Shown here: piece after piece, positions 56,701 to 64,000 of the stretch
How positions within the stretch are numbered: the first letter of the stretch is position 1
Layout of the letters: every line of letters starts with the position of its first letter
NCBI RefSeq assembly: GCF_019059575.1
Contig: NW_024882738.1
Location: forward strand, 62,001-126,000
Direction of reading: 5' to 3'
DNA from: Amphibalanus amphitrite
Taxonomy: Eukaryota > Arthropoda > Thecostraca > Balanomorpha > Balanidae
DNA: 64,000 nt
Program-made: the position numbers and the translations under genes
Notes under the pieces: model-generated
Databases searched by the model: none
What the model was told of the DNA's origin: nothing
The model's input: only the letters and a program-made list of their open reading frames with translations

Positions 56701-58580
56701 AAGTACGTCACGGACAAAAGTACGTCACGGACAAAAGTACGTATCGCAGAAGTACGTAGGGTATAAAGTACGTATGGACAAAAGTACGTCACGTACAAAA
56801 GCCTATGCATAGCAAATGTACGTAGGGTATAAAGTAGGGTAGCCTTGGGCAAGACGCCACAGATAATTTATTTTGCTACATAGGTACCTACACTGTAAAA
56901 ACCCATGTCAAAAACCAGCACCCTGTACCTGCTTATTTTAAGCAGGCTAACTGGGTGCTAAATTTAAGCACCCTTTTCAAAAAATAGCTCCCTGTGCCGG
57001 CTTATTTTAAGCACCCTAAATGGTTGCAGCCATTCAGGGTGCTTAAAATAAGCCAGCACAGGGAGCTATTTTTCGTAAAAGGGTGCTAAAATTTATTAAC
57101 CATTTAGCCTGCTTAAAATAAGCAGGGATAGGGTGCTGGTTCTTGACATGGGTGCTAAACTTTTTTTACAGTGTACTTTTGTCTCACATCACCTGGAAGG
57201 CCAAATTTGTGCTCAATGTGTGTTTCTTTTTTTGACATTTTACTTTAAATTCCACCCCTCAAATTCATTCACTTATGATCGGACTCCCAGCTAGGAAGTG
57301 CTTTGTGAAGCAACTGCAAATGGGGCATTTTCCCCCAACCCCAGGGCAAAACACCCCACGGCCTGAGGCAAGAAGCCCCATACACTAGATTAACAGAAGA
57401 GAGGATCTTTCCCCAGAACCCTGCCAGTTCCGAGAAACATCGGTGAGGCGTTTTACCTCGGCGGGGCGACTTGCCCCGGTCTACCCTACGTGTGGACAAA
57501 AGTACGTCACGGACAAAAGTACGTATAGCAAATGTACGTAGGGTATTAAGTACGTACCCCACCCTTGGGTTAAGTTGATCAATGTGTAATACATTTCTGA
57601 TTCTTTATTTAATGAGCATTTGTTACAAGGCATAGCAAAATTTATGGGCGAAATGGACAAAGCTATATTATTTGGTATATGAATTTATCATGAGTTCCCT
57701 GCAGTATGGCAACAGAGCAGCAATAAAGAAAAAGTGGCCCAACTTACACGACTATACCCTACTTCTAACATACGTACTTTATACACTACGTACTTTGGCA
57801 TACGAACCGTACGTACTTTTGGCATGCGTACTTTTTACACTACGTACTTTTGCATACGAACTTTTGCGCACGAACATTTGCGTACGTACTTTTGGCATAC
57901 GTACTTTATACACTACGTACTTTTGCATACGTACTTTTGCGTACGAACATTTGCGTACGTACTTTTGGCATACGTACTTTATACACTACGTACTTTTGCA
58001 TACGAACTTTTGCGTACGAACATTTGCGTACGTACTTTTGGCATACGTACATTTAACACTACGTACTTTTGCATACGTACTTTTGCGTACGAACATTTGC
58101 GTGCGTACTTTTGGCATACGTACTTTATGCACTACGTACTTTTTCATGCGTACTTTTGCGTACGAACATTTGCGTACGTACTTTTGACATACGTACTTTA
58201 TGCACTACGTACTTTTGCATACGTATTTTTGCGTACGAACATTTGCGTACGTACTTTTGGCATACGAACTTTATCGCCTACGTATATTTGCGTACGAACA
58301 TTTGCATACGTACTTTTGTCCTACGTACTTATGCGATACGTACTTTAGTCCTAAAATCCTCCAGACCTGTATAGATCGTCTTGTGAAACGACCATTATAC
58401 GCCCAAAACAAAGTCAATGTAAAAATGCATTTCAGAAAATGCTCACCATTTCGTCCGGTCTCTGCCGCCACCTCCGCCCATAGCCGCAGCTTGTGCTTGC
58501 GCTGGTGATATGCTGCCTGCCGCACATTCCAAAGTGCCTCCCGCTTACGAACAGCTTCGACCAGCTGGCTGTCTCCGGGC
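53280..58580 (-). CDS. MADF-BESS DNA-binding partner of the Harbinger transposase (spliced)
   Basis: Four exons are recognised on the minus strand: 58580-58447, 55315-55165, 54183-54126 and 53707-53280. The first two join in phase (one base plus two) across the MADF fold, from QLVEAVRKREALW through LWAEVAAETGRN to ADVKSRWKSIRDYF. The third is a short acidic exon (EEEHSGDPW) that joins the fourth in phase. The fourth carries a Pro/Ala/Arg repeat region and ends in a BESS motif. MADF binds DNA like Myb/SANT, and BESS mediates protein contacts. In PIF/Harbinger elements such a second protein is known to assist the transposase. The 55165 donor and 54183 acceptor differ by one base in phase, so a further small exon or a mutation lies between. 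An upstream start exon is not located. Confidence 0.78.
54126..54183 (-). CDS. MADF-BESS gene, acidic linker exon
   Basis: A 58-nt exon between acceptor CTCTTTTTCAG| and donor GGAAG|GTCAGT. It reads ENPDIEEEHSGDPWLVFSE plus one base, completed by the next exon. Confidence 0.68.
55165..55315 (-). CDS. MADF-BESS gene, second MADF exon
   Basis: A 151-nt exon between acceptor TTTTTTTCAG| and donor AAAGCC|GTGAGT. It encodes ADVKSRWKSIRDYFMKCRQ, a Ser/Ala linker and RELSFLNDS, the second half of a MADF domain. Confidence 0.8.
55378..55450. repeat. (CATA)n microsatellite
   Basis: About 17 units of CATA with a few substitutions. The His/Ile/Tyr frame across it is an artefact. Confidence 0.92.
56003..56095 (-). 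ncRNA. tRNA-derived SINE-like head
   Basis: On the minus strand, GTAGATCAGTTGGTAGAGCG is a near-consensus D-arm (A box) and GGGTTCGAAGCG resembles a B box. They are about 55 nt apart, longer than in an ordinary tRNA, so this is probably a SINE promoter rather than a working tRNA. Confidence 0.48.
56270..56840 (+). repeat. 64-bp satellite array built on GTACGT
   Basis: The anchor GTATGGACAAAAGTACG recurs at 56371, 56435, 56499, 56563, 56627 (one-base variant) and 56691, an exact 64-bp period, then at 56772 after a 17-bp duplication. Each unit holds four AAAGTACGTA-type sub-repeats of about 16 bp. A further unit in the same orientation lies at 57485-57560. Confidence 0.92.
56891..57173. mobile_element. 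TA-flanked palindromic MITE inserted at the array edge
   Basis: Ends CACTGTAAAAA and TTTTTACAGTG with TA on both sides. The arms contain AGCACCCTGTACCTGCTTATTTTAAGC-like blocks arranged symmetrically around 57025. Tc1/mariner-type insertion is inferred from the TA. Confidence 0.82.
57485..57560 (+). repeat. Isolated unit of the 64-bp satellite
   Basis: GTGTGGACAAAAGTACGTCA then GTACGTAGGGTATTAAGTAC, in the same orientation as 56270-56840. It is separated from the main array by about 640 bp that includes the TA MITE. Confidence 0.8.
57765..58350 (-). repeat. 73-bp satellite array, inverted relative to the 64-bp array
   Basis: The anchor TACGTACTTTTGGCA recurs at 57810, 57883, 57956, 58029, 58102, 58175 and 58248, with small variants, an exact 73-bp period. 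Its complement is built of the same AAAGTACGTA sub-repeats as the left array, so the two arrays form a large imperfect inverted repeat. Tyr/Arg/Thr-rich frames over it are artefacts. Confidence 0.93.
58447..58580 (-). CDS. MADF-BESS gene, first MADF exon
   Basis: Between acceptor CTGTCACGATAG| and donor GAAATG|GTGAGC. It encodes PGDSQLVEAVRKREALWNVR and LRLWAEVAAETGRN, the first half of a MADF domain. It ends one base into a codon, matched by the next exon. Confidence 0.8.
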
Positions 58581-59736
58581 CTATCGTGACAGAAAAGGAA
58601 GATGTCAGAGCAACAGCAGTGGGATAATTTTTGACAGATGTTGTTATAAGTTGGAGGCAAGTCTGAGAAATCTTTGAGCTTGAGAAATCTAAGATCCCCC
58701 CCCCCCACACACACACACGTCATCGAAATACCAGCATTTAAAAATGGCATTACCTTGGGAAAGATTTTGGTAATGATAGTGTCCCAAAATTTGTCGATTT
58801 GGGTGGCAAATGACACCGAAATGAAACCCATTTTCACTCTTACCTCCAATTTCTAGGAGCAATTTTGCACTCCCAATTTTCTTAGATTAAATATTTGCGT
58901 CAGGTGTTCGCTTTATATCATAGACCTACATTCTAATACACTTGTACATCATTTTATGCTCTTGGTCTCTTTCCCACCTTTTTTGGACCCATTATCTGAC
59001 CGGCAATTTTCCAATCTCATTTCCTTTTAGGTGAAGAATTTTCCCCTCCGACACCCACACCAAAATACATTTTTGGGACCCTGGTCTGTAATGTTAAAAA
59101 AAAATACCTTGAGTGGTCATCTTTGGCTTCAGGCAAAATGCTGAACACCTGATACACAATCACTCAACCTAAAATATGACTGGCAATGAAACTGCCATGT
59201 AACTTGCCAGTCACAGGCTGCGCCGAAAAATTCAGCAGCCACCATGTGCTGACCTTGGTGCATGCGAAGTTAAGATGGACGTGCACTGAAATTTTTGGCA
59301 CAATCCTGCCACTACGCTGGACATATTCGGCATAACATGTTTTTCCAGGTTGGCAGACTCACAGTTGTTAAGAAACACATTTTATTACTTTACTTTTATT
59401 CAAATGTGCTACAGAAATGGATATGGATCAATGCAAATTTGAGAACGAAGGAATGCCCATGCCGACATAAAATAAATTTGGGGAAATAATTTACTTCAAC
59501 ATACCAGATCTGGAGTGGATTACAGTCTCATCCCAGACTACCTATCCCAAGTTCAATTCAGAAATAGGTATATGATATATCAACATTTAGTGGCACCTTT
59601 GAGTGGAACCCAGCAGAAGGCTGCCTGCGTCTGGAATATTGTGAATTTATTTGAGATGATCTATGAATCAAAATCAGCCTGCCACCTACCAAGGAATAAG
59701 TACCTACAGCATACCACGCCCATGATGAGTTTATGT
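58581..59736. other. Probable 5' region of the MADF-BESS gene; no exon identified
   Basis: The start exon is expected here. A minus frame stays open from 58849 but shows no coding character. It also contains a C/CA microsatellite at 58699-58720. Confidence 0.35.
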
Positions 59737-59893
59737 CAGAGGTGGAGATCTCGGGGGGGGGGGGGTCGGGGGTCAGGACCCCCCCCCCCCCCTGAAAACA
59801 AATTACTGCTATGTAAGTCAATGGTACTGCATCCAGCCGCCTCCATCTGCCCAGCCTGGAACCCCTTGAAATTTTGACAGATCTCCACCCCTG
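59737..59893. mobile_element. 157-bp hAT-type MITE with G-run/C-run hairpin
   Basis: Ends CAGAGGTGGAGATCT and AGATCTCCACCCCTG, with the perfect 8-bp duplication GTTTATGT (59729-59736 and 59894-59901). Inside is a G12 run, GGGGGTCAGGACCCC, and a C run. Confidence 0.9.
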
Positions 59894-60353
59894 GTTTATG
59901 TCATGCATATAATAAAATTGTCAACAAAATGCTATCATTTGAAAGTCTACAAGACACAAATAATTCGAAAAAATGCTGAGATGTCGTTGCGGAGGATGAA
60001 TAGAAAATCCTTGCACAATGATTTTCCCCTTTATAGCATGAAAATAAACCTCAATTGGGTTTTTACAGTTTGTTGCTATATCAATATATAAAATATACTC
60101 ACTTCATTTCAAGAAATCCCGATACCGCCGTCTTTATTCACCGCAAAAGATAATAGTATGGTCTCGAATCTTGCGCAGTCGGCGTCAACAGCGGCAGAAA
60201 AAGCTCCCACGATCCAACTTTTCCGCCACTAAATTAAGAACGTAAAGTAAGCGATGAAAAGATAAACATGCCGAAAGACGCTGTCGGCGGCTGGGCCGTT
60301 TCGGCGTCTACAGATTCTGCTCCTACCATTGCCTCTGTAGTTAATTCTGCCAA

Positions 60354-60400
60354 TAAGCGCTTATTTTCGGCGGATAAAAGTGCAGTGGACGGCGACCTTT
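60354..60400 (-). repeat. Harbinger terminal inverted repeat, right
   Basis: Complement of 50094-50140: GCGCTTATTTTCGGCGGAT, then AGTGCAGTGGACGGCGACCT. Confidence 0.82.
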
Positions 60401-60662
60401 AAAAAAACAGCCGGTATTTCTGCGCATGTTTCTCGTACTCAAGTTCCCTGGAACTATTTCATGCTTACTAGTAGCGGTGGGGTTTACAGTGCCTGTTCGG
60501 AACCGTGGTAGTGCAACGACGCAATGAATTTATATAAGGATATAAAGAAAACGTCACCGAACAACACGAAGATATTTGCTGCCTGACTTTCCTCAAGGTG
60601 TATAGCTTGCTGCCCAATGCAAATATTTTGCGCATTTTTGCGCGAAATGGACAAATAAGGGT

Positions 60663-61305
60663 TTAACCCTCGCCGGCATAGGCCGTTTTGCATCCCTCGA
60701 CGGCACAGGGGGATGCGACCCTCCTCGCGTTTGGCCCCTAATTGAGCTAGAGCCTCGCGGAAAAAAACCATCGTGTAGGTCGTCACCAGACGAAGCCAAC
60801 GGTACCCGGTTTTAAGGTCATAGGTCAAATGGTGACCTCTGAGGTCAGGTCAATGGCCGAAAGTCGGGACCTGTTAGAACGTCGTATAGTGTGGCTGCTA
60901 AGGGGGATTTCGGGATGCTGATCACGAATATCATGTTAGTTTTGATCACAGATGATGTCTTCATGCATTTAGGCCAGGTCGGGTCAGCTCAGGTCAGGTC
61001 AACCAGTATGGGTCCTGCCGGGTATTCATAGTAGATGTCAACCCGCCTCTGACAGCTTCGTAACATGTTACGAAGGCACCAAAACTACTTCGTAAATGTT
61101 CAAATGGTTCCTAAATTCGAATTCAGCTCCAAAAACTAGCCCAGAAACATGTAAAACTCGAAAAAGTGAACCGAGGTCATCGAAGGTCAATGACCTGACC
61201 TGACCTTCAGGTGACCTTTACACCCACCCTAATGCATGGGACCAACATCATATCACATGTATGAACGCTTGAAACCACGAAAAGACTGCAAACGCGCGGC
61301 AAATG
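60663..61305 (+). mobile_element. TTAA element family 1, left part
   Basis: It begins TTAACCCTCGCCGGCATAGG and parallels 2781-3440 block by block (GAGCTAGAGC, CATGTTAGTTTTGATCACAG, GGTATTCATAGTAG). It breaks off near 61305, and the right end is absent. The last segment matching 3440-3668 is missing. Confidence 0.78.
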
Positions 61306-62101
61306 CGGCATAGTGCCCGCCTGTCACAGGCATATGTGCAGCGCAGAAATTAAATAATGACGTCATAGGTCAGTGACCTAGCGTAACCAATCAAAATTGA
61401 AAATGGATATCGGATTCGGCTTTAGCATGATATTTTACCCTGTAACGAATCGTTTTTGGCACCGCAGCTGTGCTCAATGATTTAATTCCGCTTTTTTGAA
61501 GCGCCTGGCCCACTGTGCGGTGGTCGCCCGCTGCGCACACAACTCAGCTACTTGGCTACGCCCTCTCGGGGAGGGGAGGGAGGAGCAACAACCGTCAACA
61601 GTCTGAACTTTGATGAACCAATGGAGTCTGTGAGCCGCGCCAATCAGCGCTGTTCCGCGCGTAGACGGGAGCTCTATTTTCGCTGGTCCGTCAGTCACCA
61701 GCATCGTTCCGTGCTCTCGATGGTAGCTATTCGGGCGTGTTTTCGTGTGTAGGCCAGCAAAAACAGTGAGAGATTCTCGGATCGCGCCAGTCGGTCGCAA
61801 GGGTATCTATTGTCTATGTACTTTCCAGTATTGCAAACGTTATTGTAAGGAGCCGAGGGTAATCAGCAGTCGACGCATTTGTTGTTATAATAAAATTGAA
61901 AATATAGCGAGGTATATTCACTTAAATTCACATATCACCTTTGATTTTTTCGGCACGGACTACTTGCCCCTGCAGCTACAGCACACAGCCGATCTCCATG
62001 TTTCTGTTTCAGAGCTGCAGTGGACACGGCAAAAATACACTTATGTTCTGACAACTGAATCCAAAAGTACACAGATTTCACGACGAACTACCACATTCAT
62101 A
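61306..62101. other. No supported gene; carries the right 37-bp repeat
   Basis: 61482-61518 is the complement of 49816-49852. The remaining sequence shows no recognisable protein. Confidence 0.4.
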
Positions 62102-62194
62102 TTAGGTCGCTCAATAAGTAACGAACAATCGGTCATAACTTCTTTATTTCTTTATTTAACACTTTCAAACTTTCACAGATTATCGATCAAATGT

Positions 62195-62440
62195 TTCTGA
62201 ACGTAGCCTTTGCCTCAAACCAGTCGCCGCCCGCCTGCACACACTTCTCCCAGCGTTCCGGCCAACGCCGGAATTCCGCCCGGAAAAACGCGTTTTCCGT
62301 CTTTTTCACCCAGTTCATGACAGCGCACATGACTTCAGCGTCGGTCTCGAAGTGTTCACCACGGAGGCCATCCGTTCAGGGGACCAGAGGTGAAAATCTG
62401 AAGGAGCCAGGTTCGGACGGAAGGGCGGCTGGGGCATGAT
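62195..62440 (-). pseudogene. Mariner transposase C-terminal part (left arm, inverted)
   Basis: Complement of the right-arm sequence. The minus strand encodes the same RAEFRRWPERWEKCVQAGG ending, with scattered differences. Confidence 0.75.
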
Positions 62441-62618
62441 ATTCAGCCCTGTCTCGCGATCTCCTCGCGTGTGGCGTGAGACATGTGCGGACGAGCGTTG
62501 TCATGGTGTCATCCTGGTGAGCCTTCTTGAACCTGGGCGGACTATGGACAGCGGGCCGCTACATCACAGTCCTGCAGGAGACTGAGAAAAGCAATCCTGA
62601 AGAAGAGGCGCGGCTCGG

Positions 62619-62939
62619 ATGTCAACAACATCACCATACACCATGACAACGCCCGACCGCACTTGTCTCACTCCACGCGCGAGGAGATCGCGTGACAGGG
62701 CTGAATATCATGCCCCAGCCGCCCTACAGTCCGAACCTGGCTCCTTCAGTTTTCACCTCTTTGGTCCCCTAAAGGATGGCATCCATGGTGAACACTTCGA
62801 GACTGACGCTGAAGTCATGTGCGCTGTCATGAACTGGGTGAAACAGACGGAAAACGCGTTTTTCCGGGCGGAATTCCGGCGTTGGCCGGAACGCTGGGAG
62901 AAGTGTGTGCAGGCGGGCGGCGGCTGGTTTGAGGCATAG
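62619..62939 (+). pseudogene. Mariner transposase C-terminal part (right arm)
   Basis: The frame contains FSFHLFGPLKDGIHGEHFE, then VMNWVKQTENAFFRAEFRRW and PERWEKCVQAGG, the typical end of mariner transposases. Just upstream, in a neighbouring frame, HHDNARPHLS (around 62640) carries the second catalytic Asp. The frame change near 62660-62740 and the loss of the N-terminal half make it a pseudogene. Confidence 0.85.
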
Positions 62940-63047
62940 GCTGCATTCAGAAATGTCTGATCTATAATCTGTGAAAGTTTGAAAGTGTTAAATAAAGAAA
63001 TAAAGAAGTTATGACCGATTGTTCGTTACTTATTGAACGACCTAATA

Positions 63048-63642
63048 TAATTTTCTTGCTCACAGGTGCTCAGCAATAAGCGCGCGACTGATTGCAGCTA
63101 GTGCACTCACGATTCAGATTATTTATTCGCGCCGGCGGGCGGGCCACTGTTGGACATTGAGCCAGCGTCCGTCGTCGGGCCTCCGTCCACTGGCGGGCAG
63201 TCTGAATAACAAGAAATAGTTGAATTAGTTACTCTAGTGTTCACTGTTCAAGTTCATAAAGTACAAGTCTCAGCACACCTAATTCTATTCATATACACCG
63301 TATATCTATTTCATTATACATTGCTTTACAACCGTTTTTAGAAAAAGATTAGTCTTAAACTGTTAGCAAGTGAAAAGGCCTTTTGTGTTCAGTTAGGCCT
63401 GCTGAGACCATTGCAGAAATGCAGACCATTGTGGAGCTGGAAGGAAGATAGGGAATTAGCTGCTGTGCTCCAGTGGCAGTGCTTCTGGCTACAGGTCAGG
63501 ACATCCACACTTACAGTAGGGCCTGAGTTGGATCTTGGACCCCTGTCAGTGTGGTCTCCCTCTTGATGTAATTGGCTGAGGAGAATCAAAGTGATGTTAG
63601 GAGTTAGGACTGCAACTTATCAAAGTTATGAGCAGGGTTTGG
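63048..63642. other. No supported feature
   Basis: Non-coding flank of the mariner element and of the cuticle gene. Nothing recognised. Confidence 0.4.
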
Positions 63643-63678
63643 GTTAGGTTAGGTTAGGTTTGGTTTGGTTTGGTTAGA
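63643..63678 (+). repeat. Short TTAGG / TTTGG tract
   Basis: Three to four TTAGG units followed by three TTTGG units. TTAGG is the common arthropod telomere repeat. The tract is too short to be a telomere. Confidence 0.7.
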
Positions 63679-63801
63679 TTACAAATTAGATTTTTTTTAA
63701 AATGAGTATATTTCAGCAAATACATTGTGAGCTGATAACGGCAAAAATACAACAGCATAGCGCACCAAATACAAGATCAGCTAGCTAGGGCAGCTGACGC
63801 C

Positions 63802-63927
63802 CTACTGGTAGACGGGCTGTGGCGCGGGCGCCTGCCGCAGGTCGGTGCCCTGCCAGACCAGGTGGCCCCGCTCGTCGGTGGTGTAGCTCCTCGTCACCAC
63901 GCTGCCGTCGTCCAGCAGGAACTGGAA
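63802..63927 (-). CDS. Terminal exon of an RR-type cuticle-like protein
   Basis: The minus frame ends at TAG (63802-63804) and encodes FLLDDGSVVTRSYTTDERGH followed by LVWQGTDLRQAPAPQPVYQ. The layout parallels the C-terminal half of the Rebers-Riddiford chitin-binding consensus (Y-x-x-P-D-G ... V-x-Y-x-A-D-E-N-G-F-x-P-x-G-x-x-L-P), with ADENGF replaced by TDERGH. Third codon positions are almost all G or C, unlike the flanks. Two in-phase acceptors are possible (AG before 63927 or before 63921). The rest of the gene lies beyond the window. Such proteins bind chitin in the exoskeleton. The family assignment is tentative. Confidence 0.55.
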   Translation of the reverse strand, partial: FQFLLDDGSVVTRSYTTDERGHLVWQGTDLRQAPAPQPVYQ

Positions 63928-64000
63928 CTTTTTTATATAAAACGGGCGGAAAGCAAACAAACACGAAACCAACCTCCAACTGTGCTCACAAGCATCAGGC

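Larger units (their letters stand above)
50094..60400 (+). mobile_element. PIF/Harbinger DNA transposon, 10.3 kb, expanded by insertions
   Basis: The termini AAAGGTCGCCGTCCACTGCA (50094) and its complement (ending 60400) form an inverted repeat of about 45 bp that continues through ATCCGCCGAAA and TAAGCGC. The flanking bases TTTAAA fit the short T(A/T)A target preference of Harbinger. Inside are the two genes expected of this superfamily: a DDE transposase (+) and a Myb/MADF-type DNA-binding partner (-), arranged convergently. Several later insertions explain the unusual length: a 546-bp insert in the transposase, palindromic MITEs, a tRNA-like element, satellite arrays and a hAT MITE. Confidence 0.78.
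62102..63045. mobile_element. Palindromic mariner: two inverted 3' halves
   Basis: Ends TTAGGTCGCTCAATAAGTAA and its near-complement, flanked by TA (62100-62101, 63046-63047). The arms 62102-62510 and 62640-63045 are about 90% complementary over roughly 400 bp. Both encode the same C-terminal part of a mariner transposase, in opposite orientations, so the element consists of two inverted 3' ends with the 5' half lost. Confidence 0.88.

Noticed and set aside
57765..58350. CRISPR-like array (regular repeats with spacers)
   Set aside because: The 73-bp units are continuous with internal sub-repeats and no unique spacers, and the DNA is eukaryotic.
57672..58374. Long plus-strand frames rich in Tyr, Arg, Thr and Phe (repeats like RTFAYELLRTNICV)
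   Set aside because: They follow the 73-bp satellite in several frames at once. Because 73 is not a multiple of 3, each frame repeats only every three units. This is not a gene.
58271..58849. A 192-codon minus frame taken as one continuous MADF protein
   Set aside because: Only 58447-58580 is coding. A strong acceptor at 58581 and donor at 58446 frame it, and the rest has no coding character.
63643..63678. Telomere or telomeric insertion
   Set aside because: Only three to four TTAGG units, grading into TTTGG. Too short to interpret.
63785..63979. Minus frame beginning MEVGFVFVC
   Set aside because: It overlaps the cuticle-like exon in the wrong frame and reads as a low-complexity Arg/Ala/Gly shadow. 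The GC3-biased frame ends at 63802.

Overview
This is a gene-poor eukaryotic window made almost entirely of transposable elements (TEs). Host coding sequence is limited to one PDZ-domain exon (39966-40337, +) and one short terminal exon that reads like an arthropod RR-type cuticle protein (63802-63927, -). That exon, a short TTAGG telomere-type tract at 63643 and the mix of TE families point to an arthropod. A crustacean such as a barnacle is my guess, not something the sequence proves.

Left third (1-20 kb). On the minus strand the window opens with the gag-pro end of an LTR retrotransposon. It has a CCHC zinc knuckle, a DTG protease motif and a correctly phased G GGA AAC slippery heptamer that would join the two by -1 frameshifting. 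Next come a TTAA-flanked (piggyBac-type) element, a frameshifted LINE (4980-7131), a fragment of a LINE ORF1 (7944-8409, +), and an apparently intact CR1/L2-type LINE with two long ORFs (9354-14487, -). That LINE lies between the two ends of another TTAA element (8905 and 17524).

Middle (20-42 kb). TTAA elements at 20331 and 22352 are followed by a three-level nest: a LINE ORF1 cut by a hAT-like element with an 8-bp target-site duplication (TSD), which is cut by a second hAT-like element containing a 20-bp minisatellite. A 4.4-kb hAT element (32960-37362, TSD CATTAAAG) holds at least six further insertions and sits on the very end of a TTAA element. The PDZ exon, a palindromic MITE (miniature inverted-repeat element) and a tRNA-like sequence follow.

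Right third (42-64 kb). Two nested pairs of inverted repeats bracket about 7 kb (41651-48712) containing Tc1/mariner relics and another TTAA element. A 10.3-kb PIF/Harbinger element (50094-60400) then carries a DDE transposase (+) convergent with a spliced MADF-BESS DNA-binding protein (-). The largest intron of that partner gene contains two satellite arrays in opposite orientation, with 64-bp and 73-bp periods. The window closes with a fragment of a TTAA element, a palindromic mariner made of two head-to-head C-terminal halves, and the cuticle exon.

A theme that crosses TE classes is a hairpin just inside the element ends: a poly-G run, a few matching bases, a short loop, then a poly-C run. 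I see it in TTAA elements and in several hAT-type MITEs.
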